Below, in pieces: positions 1 through 7,844 of a stretch of DNA of 64,000 nt. The DNA is from an uncultured Muribaculaceae bacterium (GTDB lineage Bacteria; Bacteroidota; Bacteroidia; Bacteroidales; Muribaculaceae), in contig CALUMG010000003.1 of assembly GCA_944321705.1 (NCBI GenBank), forward strand, positions 62,001 to 126,000, given 5' to 3'. The notes below the pieces were generated by a model. That model saw only the letters and a program-made list of their open reading frames with translations. It did not search any database and was not told the DNA's origin. The stretch's first letter is position 1; each line of letters starts with the position of its first letter. The translations under genes were made by a program, and so were the position numbers.

Positions 1-3
1 CCA

Positions 4-507
4 TTACAAAGCAGACTCGTCCACCCTGAAATATATCTGCACGGTCTCGATATCGGCATTTGTGAACCGATCGGTGATTATGCGTACCGAATCCACCAAA
101 TTGGTAGAATATTCATAATCCACGACATCATAGTAATACATCGCCCCGCAATCCATCGAAGAGAAATAAGGTATAGGATTGTAATTTATGGTCAATGTAT
201 CATTATAACGTGGATCGGAAAAAGCCACGGCTTCATGATGGAAAACAAATTGACAATTGTTAGCATTCATCCTCAAAGGCAAATACACTTGCGTTCCCGT
301 TCCGTTGTACATTATCACAGTGTCGCCCGGGGCTCCGACTCCATAAACGGTCAACGAATCAAGCGATATAGACCGTTTGGACTCGCTTGCATAAAAACAA
401 GCGAGCGGAATGGCCGTACTATTCTCGTCGCATGTGCTTGGCGTGCACGACAGCACTGCTGCGACACAGGCGACCGTCAACAAGAGCAGTTTCAGAATTT
501 TCCCCAT
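4..507 (-). CDS. DUF6452-like lipoprotein
   Basis: A 167-residue secreted protein of unknown function. The N-terminus is a lipoprotein signal peptide with a hydrophobic stretch ending in VLSC, so the mature protein probably begins at Cys21 and is membrane anchored. The segment after it (CDENSTAIPLACFY) resembles Bacteroidales proteins annotated DUF6452; that assignment is from memory of the family. It is the last gene of a minus-strand operon and its start overlaps the end of the nitroreductase gene by 16 bases, suggesting translational coupling. No catalytic motif is visible. Confidence 0.75.
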   Translation of the reverse strand: MGKILKLLLLTVACVAAVLSCTPSTCDENSTAIPLACFYASESKRSISLDSLTVYGVGAPGDTVIMYNGTGTQVYLPLRMNANNCQFVFHHEAVAFSDPRYNDTLTINYNPIPYFSSMDCGAMYYYDVVDYEYSTNLVDSVRIITDRFTNADIETVQIYFRVDESAL

Positions 508-1043
508 TTCACTACCTCGTCAATATTCTTTCTCTTCTTTTCAGGTTGTTCGTGCGGATCTTTTGGATATCCTATTGATATGATGGCCACAGGTTCCCAC
601 TCTTCGGGAATGGAAAGACCTTCTTTCAACGGAACAATGTCGAAGTTTCCAATCCAGCATGCGCCAAGGCCGAGCGTGGCGGTGGCAAGACAAATATTTT
701 CACAAGCTATTGCAATATCTATGTCCATGCTGTTGCGACCGTCATATCCACGACTCCATGCCTCGTTCTTGTTGCCAAGAGCAACGACGAAAGCACCGGC
801 GTCGCGAATCCAGTCCCTGTCGTAACTTTTATACACGACTTCCTTCAATTCAGGTTCGTCAATGACAAGAAACTTCCAAGGCTGCTTGTTGCAAGCCGAT
901 TGTGCATAACGAGCCGTCTCCATTATGGCCATCAGCATTTCACGACTCACCGACGCATTATCGTATCGACGACAAGAATAGCGGCGGCATATCAAATCAA
1001 AAAATTGAGGATATTCTATCATTTCTTCCATTTCAGGTTTCAT
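492..1043 (-). CDS. Nitroreductase family protein
   Basis: A 183-residue flavoprotein of the nitroreductase superfamily, expected to bind FMN and reduce nitro compounds, quinones or similar substrates with NAD(P)H. Support: the FMN-binding N-terminal pattern RRYSCRRYDNASVS, the segment ARYAQSACNKQPWKFLVI (the usual SxxNxQPW motif), and the C-terminal IISIGYP motif. Length is normal for the short single-domain members. The first ATG of the frame is at 1043; a GTG eight codons upstream is possible but less likely, and ATGs at 1031 or 1022 would also keep the whole domain. It lies between a GT2 gene and a DUF6452 lipoprotein in one operon; the substrate is unknown. Confidence 0.9.
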   Translation of the reverse strand: MKPEMEEMIEYPQFFDLICRRYSCRRYDNASVSREMLMAIMETARYAQSACNKQPWKFLVIDEPELKEVVYKSYDRDWIRDAGAFVVALGNKNEAWSRGYDGRNSMDIDIAIACENICLATATLGLGACWIGNFDIVPLKEGLSIPEEWEPVAIISIGYPKDPHEQPEKKRKNIDEVVKWGKF

Positions 1044-1102
1044 GTAACAAAAAATACTGTTTTCCACAAAAATATGTCACATGCGCGCTGTTTGCGGCAT
1101 TA

Positions 1103-2056
1103 TTACATCATTTTTTCCGAAATTTCATAGTGATTGCGACCCGGAGCATGGCGGCACACTATCTCTCCGACAAACCCGGCAAGGAACAATTGCGTTCCAA
1201 GTATCATCGCAGTCAACGATAAATAAAAATACGGAGAATCGGTGACAAGTATATAATCACCACCCGAATACATGTTGTAGAGTTTCAATGCACCCACCAC
1301 GATTACCGACACAAAACCGATAAAAAACATTATGCTACCGAGCAGGCCGAAAAAGTGCATCGGTTTTACTCCAAACTTGGCAAGGAACCACAACGTAATC
1401 AAGTCGAGATAACCATTCACAAAGCGGCTCAATCCGAATTTGGATTTCCCGTATTTACGAGCTTGATGATGCACCACCTTCTCTCCGATTTTCGCAAATC
1501 CCGCATTTTTTGCAAGATACGGAATGTAACGGTGCATGTCGCCATACACCTCGATGTGCTTGGTCACGATATTCTTGTAGGCTTTCAATCCGCAATTGAA
1601 ATCATGCAAGTTTTTTATGCCGCTCACACGCCTCGCCGTCGCATTGAACAATTTTGTCGGAATCGTCTTGCTCAAAGGGTCATAACGTTTCTTTTTCCAA
1701 CCCGAAACGAGGTCATACCCTTCTTTCATTATCATGTCATACAAGGCCGGTATCTCATCGGGACTATCTTGCAAATCGGCATCCATGGTTATAACCACAT
1801 CGCCTTCGGCCTTGCCAAATCCGGTATTCAAAGCCGGAGACTTGCCATAATTGCGTCTGAAACAAATACCTTTCACGGCAGGATTCTTTTCACGCAACTT
1901 TTTTATTACTTCCCACGAATTGTCGGTTGAGCCATCGTTGACAAAAATCACTTCATACGAGAACCCATGTTCCTTCATCACTCTTTCTATCCAAGCCTCA
2001 AGCTCGGGGAGCGACTCGGCCTCATTATATAATGGCACGACAACTGATATATCCAT
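1103..2056 (-). CDS. Glycosyltransferase family 2 (polyprenyl-phosphate type)
   Basis: A 317-residue membrane-linked glycosyltransferase of the dolichyl/undecaprenyl-phosphate sugar transferase group (DPM1/GtrB/ArnC-like). The GT-A domain occupies about residues 1-230: the nucleotide-binding start VVPLYNEAESLPE, FVNDGSTDNS, and the DxD metal site MDADLQDSP. Two hydrophobic segments near the C-terminus (about 235-300) would anchor it in the inner membrane, as in GtrB. It likely moves a sugar from a nucleotide donor to a lipid carrier for envelope glycan synthesis; the actual sugar cannot be read from sequence. It follows the DUF4199 gene by 36 bases, a pairing I recall as common in Bacteroidales. 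Confidence 0.92.
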   Translation of the reverse strand: MDISVVVPLYNEAESLPELEAWIERVMKEHGFSYEVIFVNDGSTDNSWEVIKKLREKNPAVKGICFRRNYGKSPALNTGFGKAEGDVVITMDADLQDSPDEIPALYDMIMKEGYDLVSGWKKKRYDPLSKTIPTKLFNATARRVSGIKNLHDFNCGLKAYKNIVTKHIEVYGDMHRYIPYLAKNAGFAKIGEKVVHHQARKYGKSKFGLSRFVNGYLDLITLWFLAKFGVKPMHFFGLLGSIMFFIGFVSVIVVGALKLYNMYSGGDYILVTDSPYFYLSLTAMILGTQLFLAGFVGEIVCRHAPGRNHYEISEKMM

Positions 2057-2092
2057 TTCCTATGTCTTATTAATTTTATCCAATCAAAAAAC

Positions 2093-2617
2093 TCAAACAC
2101 GCTTCATCCTCACGACTGCCGATAGAATCATCGATATTATCGACCCGACAAACGTCGTCAGCATTATCATTTCAATCACGATGTCGATAGCCGACGGAAG
2201 CATGTGGTTCTCCACCGCCTGCTTCAATATGTCGGTAAGCATACGGGCATTCTCTCCCGGAACTGTTTCATACAACTTTATGGCCATTTGCACTTGGTCG
2301 TAAATGAACGTGGGTTCTATGTACTGCATCCAAACGTAGGTGACCACTCCGCATATCAACGAACCGAAAAGAAATATCAATATGCCCAACATCCATAAAG
2401 CCGAAAATTGCGAAATGCCATGCAACGACACATGATATTTACGCATATAGAAATACACCACACCCGGAATGCCAAGGAACATCGCCATTGACAAGTACAT
2501 GAACAGCACGCTGTCGAAGCCATACATGAACATTATCGACAACACAGTCAAGTATATGCCAAAAACCGCTCCATTCTCCGCTCCGGTGCGGTAAATCGAT
2601 TTAACTTCACCCATCAC
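2093..2617 (-). CDS. DUF4199 family membrane protein
   Basis: A 174-residue integral membrane protein with about four hydrophobic segments (roughly residues 18-40, 43-58, 70-95 and 140-165), matching the size and layout of DUF4199 proteins, whose function is unknown. It is the first gene of the operon and sits directly upstream of the GT2 glycosyltransferase, so a role supporting that enzyme or the lipid-linked sugar is a reasonable guess. A TAACTTTG -7 element lies 20 bases upstream of the start. Confidence 0.75.
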   Translation of the reverse strand: MMGEVKSIYRTGAENGAVFGIYLTVLSIMFMYGFDSVLFMYLSMAMFLGIPGVVYFYMRKYHVSLHGISQFSALWMLGILIFLFGSLICGVVTYVWMQYIEPTFIYDQVQMAIKLYETVPGENARMLTDILKQAVENHMLPSAIDIVIEMIMLTTFVGSIISMILSAVVRMKRV

Positions 2618-2636
2618 ACGATAGTCTTAATGTATG

Positions 2637-2644
2637 CAAAGTTA
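2637..2644 (-). promoter_or_regulatory. -7 promoter element for the DUF4199-GT2 operon
   Basis: Minus strand reads TAACTTTG, a match to the Bacteroidota TAnnTTTG -7 consensus, 20 bases ahead of the DUF4199 start. No TTTG -33 box is visible at the usual distance. Confidence 0.55.
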
Positions 2645-2698
2645 AGCATAAATAGCGACATCGACCGAAACTCATGTCTTTAATTTTTGTTACTTCGG

Positions 2699-3022
2699 TC
2701 AAGAAACGATTTTCAATCCTATGATGGAGGATATGAGAGTGGTTATGAAAAATAAACGCGCAAAGGATGCAGGCTCATGAAAAAATATGATTCCGAGCAA
2801 GACGGTACCAACGGCACCTATGCCGGTCCACACCGGATAGGCCGTGCCTATCGGCAACGTCTGCACAGCCTTTGCAAGCAGCACCATGCTCAATATCAGG
2901 CACACAAGGAATCCAAATCCCCACAGATAATATTCAATTCCGGTCAGCCCCTTCATCTTTCCAAGACAAAAGGCAAAACCCGATTCAAAAAATCCGGCAA
3001 TAATCAAGATAATCCAATTCAT
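2699..3022 (-). CDS. SMR family transporter (SugE/Gdx-like)
   Basis: A 107-residue small multidrug resistance protein with four transmembrane helices filling the sequence. The start MNWIILIIAGFFES puts the conserved acidic residue at Glu13, the proton/substrate-binding position of the SugE/Gdx subgroup (known in studied members to export guanidinium). The segment AYPVWTGIGAVGT is the family's helix-3 region. SMR proteins work as antiparallel dimers in the inner membrane. A longer frame reaching 3145 has a non-hydrophobic extension and is not used. No guanidine riboswitch was recognised upstream, so the substrate remains uncertain between guanidinium and other small cations. Confidence 0.88.
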   Translation of the reverse strand: MNWIILIIAGFFESGFAFCLGKMKGLTGIEYYLWGFGFLVCLILSMVLLAKAVQTLPIGTAYPVWTGIGAVGTVLLGIIFFHEPASFARLFFITTLISSIIGLKIVS

Positions 3023-3045
3023 TATACACTGTTTTTTTCTGCATG

Positions 3046-3053
3046 CAAAATTA
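3046..3053 (-). promoter_or_regulatory. -7 promoter element for the SMR gene
   Basis: Minus strand TAATTTTG matches TAnnTTTG and lies 24 bases upstream of the SMR start. It is divergent from, and 11 bases away from, a similar plus-strand element ahead of porU. Confidence 0.5.
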
Positions 3054-3064
3054 GTCAATTGTCT

Positions 3065-3072
3065 TATATTTG
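3065..3072 (+). promoter_or_regulatory. -7 promoter element for porU
   Basis: Plus strand TATATTTG matches TAnnTTTG, about 90 bases before the porU start. It implies a leader of roughly 85 bases. No clear -33 TTTG is present. Confidence 0.4.
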
Positions 3073-3163
3073 ATAAACATTGCCGCACGAGGGAAAAATC
3101 ATGCACATGGCAACAATGCCGCAATATAATATTTGACACAAGCATTCGTTATATGATTAAGAC

Positions 3164-6100
3164 ATGTTTATTATGACATCTATGAAATTGTTTTCACGAT
3201 ATATACTGCTTCATTCCATTTTATTCATTTCATTAATGGCAGTCTCGCCTGTAAATTCTTTTGCGCTCGAAGCATCCCATTATGCAGCCAACAGCGTGCT
3301 ATCAGAAGGCCGGTGGGGAAAGATTTCAGTTACCGAATCGGGCATGTACTCCATTTCTCGCAGCCAACTTGCCCGATGGGGCTTCTCCGACTTCGACAAT
3401 GTTAAGATATTCGGGTATGGCGGTGCTCCTATTTCCACCACCCTCAATGATGCGCAAATCGACGATCTCCCGCAAATTCCAGTGTTGCGCCTCGACGACC
3501 GCATTATATTCTATGCACAAGGCCCTACTACATGGCGAGACGCGAACATGTATTATATCACTTATCGTCAATACCAGCACCCCTATGCCACTGCCGGTTA
3601 TTATTTCATAACCGACCGAAGTGACATTAAATCCACAGAAATCACATCCGAACAAATTCCCATCCCGGCTCAAGCTACCGAAATGTCAACATTCACCGAA
3701 CATATTTTTTACGAACAGGAACTGTTCTCGCCGGGAGAAACAGGGAACTATCTCTTAGGAGACGATTTCAGATACAACACTTCGCAGACGTTTGATTTCA
3801 CACTTGATGGATACAAACCAAAAGAAACGATTTCTGTCCTAACAAGTTTCGGCGCGGCAGTTACGGGCAGCACAAGTAGCCTGCTAACATTCACAGTCAA
3901 CGGAGATGAACTGCAAAAATCAACCAGTGATGAGATAAGTGCGCTCAGAAGCGAATATGACAACGTGCGCACTTGCGAAACAGTAAAACAATTCTCTCTT
4001 GAAGATGAAAATCTCAAATTCGGAATAACTTTCACCTACGGTGGCTCTGTCTCCATTGCCCGGCTCGACCATATAACCATAAATTATGTGCGAATGCTTG
4101 ACATGAACGGCCAAAGTTCATTGCAATTCCGAACCGATGCCGACACACGCAATGCGGTGTGCAACCTAAGCGGAACATCCGAAAACACCCGCATATGGGA
4201 TGTCACGACAAGTCACACTCCGATTGAAGTGGAATATGCAACCGCAAACAATGATGTGGCTCGCTTTGCACCTTCATCATCGGGTCATCATGAATATGTG
4301 GCATTCAACGAAGATGGACAATTCCCCACACCATCATTCTCAGAAATGATAAGCAACCAAAACTTGCATGCCAATGAAATTCCCGATATGATAATAATAT
4401 CTCCGCAAGAATTCCTTGAACAGGCCGAACGCATTGCCGACATGCATCGCCAGCTCGACACGATGCGAGTACTTGTTGTAGACCACTCGTTGATATTCAA
4501 TGAGTTCTCTTCAGGAACCCCCGACGTGATGGCCTATCGCAAATTGGCAAAAATGTTCTTCGACCGAGGAACAAGCAGCGACGGCCACAAGTTGGGATAC
4601 TTGTTGCTTTTTGGCCGTGGTTCTTACGACAACCGAGGCATAACACAAGCCATCATCAACAATCCTTACCCGCGCTTGCTCCTGTGGCAAAGCGACACAG
4701 GAGCCAACGAGCAGATTTCCTATTGCAGTGATGACATAATAGCCACCTTGTCGGATGGTTCTAGCACGACCAACGTCCATTCTCGAGGCATGGACATCGC
4801 TTTGGGAAGAATGCCGGTCAAAAGTGTCTCTGAAGCATCCGATGTGGTCGACAAGCTGCTCGATTATGTCACCGGTCAAGATTTCGGGTCGTGGAAAAAC
4901 AACATAGTAATCGTTGCCGACGACAGCGACAGTAATGCCCACATGATCCAGGCCGACTCCTGTATTAATGAACTAAATGACAACGGAGGGACAGACTTCG
5001 TTGTCAACCGCCTATACACCGATTCTTACCCAATAAAGGATGACGGCAGTGGCAATAAGTATCCCGAAGCACGCAATAAACTGTTCAAGCTACTCGACGA
5101 TGGAGCTTTGTCTCTCATCTACATCGGACACGCCAACCCCGTCAGCTGGACTCATGAAGGGTTGTTGAACATTACCGACATGAACAACATGTATCTCAAC
5201 CACCTGCCCATGTTCTTCACGGCAACTTGCGAATTCACGCGCTTTGACGCTGATGATGTGTCAGGAGGGGAAATACTGTTCTTAAATCCACGGGGAGGAG
5301 CCATCTCGCTTGTTTCAACAACTCGCGTTGTGTACATCGGCGCCAACGGTGACTTTGCCAAAGAATTTGGCAAACACTTGTTTGAACGCGATGAAAATGG
5401 CAACTTCTTGCGCATGGGCGACATATACACATTAACGAAAAATGGCATCAACGACACCAATAAGTTACGATATGTATATGTCGGCGACCCGGCAATGCGT
5501 CTCGCCTACCCTACAAGCCACATTGCAATAGAATCAATAAACGGGATTGAACCTACCGAAGAGACGATGCCCGAATTCAAGGCAAGACAGACGATAACTG
5601 TAAAAGGCTCGATTTATGACACCAAGGGGAACAAAGACACTTCGTTCAACGGAACCATATATCCCACATTGTTTGACGCGGAACAGACAGTCACCACATA
5701 TGGCAATCAAGAAAACGATCCTTACATGTACAATGAACGGTCAAACAAACTTGCCATTACGAAAGGCTCAGTTCAAAACGGTGAATTCACATTCTCAATC
5801 AATATACCTTCCGAAGTCGACTTCAGCAACTATAGCCCGGCGCTGCTAAACTTGTATGCATATAGCGACAATCAAGTTGAAGCAAACGGCTCCAACAGCA
5901 ATTTCTACATATACGGCTATGATGAGACGGTTGAAGCCGACACCACCGGCCCCGACATAAGGACATTGTTCCTGAACAGTGAATCATTTGCCGATGGCAG
6001 CGATGTCAACGAGTCGCCGCTGCTTGTGGCCGAAGTATATGATGAATCAGGCATAAGTTTCTCAACTACCGGCATAGGTCACCAAATGACTATATTGCTT

Positions 6101-6616
6101 GACAACAAAACTACCTATTCCGATGTGTCATCCTATTTCACTCCCGAAATATCGCCCAATGATTCAAGTGAATCTGGCGGATTCGTGTATTATCCGCTCG
6201 AAGACCTCACCGAAGGAATGCACACCCTGAGGTTCAAGGTATGGGACACTTTTGCCAACTCAAGCGAACGCACAATCTCGTTCAATGTGGTAAATGGGTT
6301 GAAACCGGAATTATATGACGTGTACACTACATCCAATCCGGCAAGCGTGGAAGCCAATTTCTATCTTCGTCACAATCGCCCCGATGCAATGATTACTGTC
6401 ACTCTTGAAGTGTTCAACCTGATGGGACAGCTTGTGTGGAGCATGCAACAAACCGGTCGCAGCGAAATGTTTACCTCATTCCCCATAACATGGGATTTGA
6501 CCGACAATGCCGGACGACGTGTGCAACGTGGCATTTATGTTTACAAAGCCGGAATCTCCACCGACGGCACCCAAGAATCGACCAAAGCAAAAAAAATAGC
6601 AGTGGCAGCCGAATAA
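3164..6616 (+). CDS. porU: Type IX secretion system sortase PorU
   Basis: An 1150-residue C25 (gingipain-like) cysteine peptidase, the outer-membrane sortase that removes the C-terminal signal of T9SS cargo and links it to lipopolysaccharide. The catalytic pair is visible: His656 in IGHANP and Cys689 in TATCEF, essentially the positions known for the Porphyromonas gingivalis enzyme, and total length also agrees. A signal peptide occupies about residues 7-35. The C-terminus (about 1060-1150) is an Ig/FlgD-like fold with NLMGQLVW and GRRVQRGIYVYK. Start may be Met1, Met4 or Met7. No other T9SS structural gene is in the window; its clients may include the cargo proteins at 43-55 kb. It is convergent with the operon downstream. 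Confidence 0.95.
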   Translation: MFIMTSMKLFSRYILLHSILFISLMAVSPVNSFALEASHYAANSVLSEGRWGKISVTESGMYSISRSQLARWGFSDFDNVKIFGYGGAPISTTLNDAQIDDLPQIPVLRLDDRIIFYAQGPTTWRDANMYYITYRQYQHPYATAGYYFITDRSDIKSTEITSEQIPIPAQATEMSTFTEHIFYEQELFSPGETGNYLLGDDFRYNTSQTFDFTLDGYKPKETISVLTSFGAAVTGSTSSLLTFTVNGDELQKSTSDEISALRSEYDNVRTCETVKQFSLEDENLKFGITFTYGGSVSIARLDHITINYVRMLDMNGQSSLQFRTDADTRNAVCNLSGTSENTRIWDVTTSHTPIEVEYATANNDVARFAPSSSGHHEYVAFNEDGQFPTPSFSEMISNQNLHANEIPDMIIISPQEFLEQAERIADMHRQLDTMRVLVVDHSLIFNEFSSGTPDVMAYRKLAKMFFDRGTSSDGHKLGYLLLFGRGSYDNRGITQAIINNPYPRLLLWQSDTGANEQISYCSDDIIATLSDGSSTTNVHSRGMDIALGRMPVKSVSEASDVVDKLLDYVTGQDFGSWKNNIVIVADDSDSNAHMIQADSCINELNDNGGTDFVVNRLYTDSYPIKDDGSGNKYPEARNKLFKLLDDGALSLIYIGHANPVSWTHEGLLNITDMNNMYLNHLPMFFTATCEFTRFDADDVSGGEILFLNPRGGAISLVSTTRVVYIGANGDFAKEFGKHLFERDENGNFLRMGDIYTLTKNGINDTNKLRYVYVGDPAMRLAYPTSHIAIESINGIEPTEETMPEFKARQTITVKGSIYDTKGNKDTSFNGTIYPTLFDAEQTVTTYGNQENDPYMYNERSNKLAITKGSVQNGEFTFSINIPSEVDFSNYSPALLNLYAYSDNQVEANGSNSNFYIYGYDETVEADTTGPDIRTLFLNSESFADGSDVNESPLLVAEVYDESGISFSTTGIGHQMTILLDNKTTYSDVSSYFTPEISPNDSSESGGFVYYPLEDLTEGMHTLRFKVWDTFANSSERTISFNVVNGLKPELYDVYTTSNPASVEANFYLRHNRPDAMITVTLEVFNLMGQLVWSMQQTGRSEMFTSFPITWDLTDNAGRRVQRGIYVYKAGISTDGTQESTKAKKIAVAAE

Positions 6617-6676
6617 CTGACATCATCAATAGGTTCATGGAGAGGTATTTGCATGAATTCCAAGACAGATGCACTT

Positions 6677-7189
6677 TTATTCCTCATCGGCAGGTCGCAT
6701 TATGGACACGTCATATCCCATCAACCTTGCAGTCACCTTGAACGGTGTCGCGCTCTTGCGTGGCTGTCCGCTCAGATAGTAATAGAACATGTGCTGCCGG
6801 TCAAATGAATTGACCGACACCTGTTTTGATTTTCCTGCTGGCAAGTCGCATGTCACATGCAATGTACGCTCATGCAACAATGCCCCGTCAACCTCTACAT
6901 ATTTAAAAGTCACAGTGATTCCCGCTATGTGAAAATCGGTGTTGTTTTGCACGAAGAATGTCTCATAATTGTCATACACCCTTTTGTTGAAGCCCTTTAT
7001 AGTTACAGCATCACTCCTGAAAGGAGGCAACGATGGCGCAAATGATGCATCCAACGTGTCGTGAGCCAAGGTGTCGGACAATGCTGTGACAACCACATCT
7101 TGCGTGGCAGGAACGAGTTTTCGCCGTGACATGACAGGCATGGACATGGCAAAAATCAAGGCTAATATGGATAATTTTCTGATTTTCAT
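6677..7189 (-). CDS. Secreted hypothetical protein, 170 aa
   Basis: Not recognised. The first 21 residues form a signal peptide ending near MPVMSRR. The rest looks like a single beta-rich domain: alternating hydrophobic strands such as FHIAGITVTFKYVEV and RTLHVTCDLPAGKSKQVSV, reminiscent of an Ig-like fold, with no enzymatic motif. It is the last gene of a three-gene minus-strand operon with the DUF3078 outer-membrane protein and the 210-residue secreted protein, so a periplasmic or outer-membrane accessory role is possible. Confidence 0.65.
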   Translation of the reverse strand: MKIRKLSILALIFAMSMPVMSRRKLVPATQDVVVTALSDTLAHDTLDASFAPSLPPFRSDAVTIKGFNKRVYDNYETFFVQNNTDFHIAGITVTFKYVEVDGALLHERTLHVTCDLPAGKSKQVSVNSFDRQHMFYYYLSGQPRKSATPFKVTARLMGYDVSIMRPADEE

Positions 7190-7208
7190 GGCTTGGTAAA
7201 ATTATTTT

Positions 7209-7841
7209 TTACAAATATCTCACTTCTCCCGGCTGGCTGCCATTATTGTCGTAGGAAGGAAATACTTTCCTGAAACCGACAGGCAATTCTTCACCGTCTT
7301 TATACGGAGACAAGGAAATAAATCTGAATATCTTTGGCAAGAAACGCATAACATTGAAACGTACACGCATTTTTATTTCATTGCGGACAAATGTCAATGA
7401 ATTCCCGTCGGAGTCAAGGGTTGCAACACATTTGCTCGCGCCTGTCAGGATTTTGCCGTCCAGCTCGCTATAAAGCCACAACTCGAATTTCTCATTATCG
7501 GCACTTTCAGCAATATACCCTATCACGGTACCGGGCAACAGCGACATGTCATCGGCCGACAACAACACAATGCGATATTTCAATTTTCGAGAAAATTGCG
7601 GAGAAGAAAATCTTTCAATGACAAGAGTCATCATCTCATCGGGATATTCCCAAATGCCTTCAATCGGCTGCATGGGTGTCGATGATAATCTATCACGCGC
7701 CGTTTCTTCGGAATAACCGGGTAAGACAATGGATTCCACCGGCGGCTTGTCCCCATAATAATCCGTACCTTCATCACCCCTTGCAGTCAAAACGCAAGAA
7801 AATGTCACGGCAAATATGATTATACACCGAATTAATGACAT
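7209..7841 (-). CDS. Secreted hypothetical protein, 210 aa
   Basis: Not recognised by family. There is a cleavable signal peptide over residues 1-22 (ends LTARGDE). The mature protein is beta-rich with a motif IEGIWEYPDEMMTLVIER that resembles lipocalin-like or avidin-like strand openings; this is a weak structural impression only. It starts 3 bases after the DUF3078 gene stops and ends 19 bases before the next gene, so the three genes are almost certainly co-transcribed and probably translationally coupled. Confidence 0.65.
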   Translation of the reverse strand: MSLIRCIIIFAVTFSCVLTARGDEGTDYYGDKPPVESIVLPGYSEETARDRLSSTPMQPIEGIWEYPDEMMTLVIERFSSPQFSRKLKYRIVLLSADDMSLLPGTVIGYIAESADNEKFELWLYSELDGKILTGASKCVATLDSDGNSLTFVRNEIKMRVRFNVMRFLPKIFRFISLSPYKDGEELPVGFRKVFPSYDNNGSQPGEVRYL

Positions 7842-7844
7842 CTG

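Noticed and set aside
3023..3163. Guanidine riboswitch ahead of the SMR gene
   Set aside because: Neither paired hairpins with ACGR loops nor the ykkC core is visible; only promoter elements are seen.
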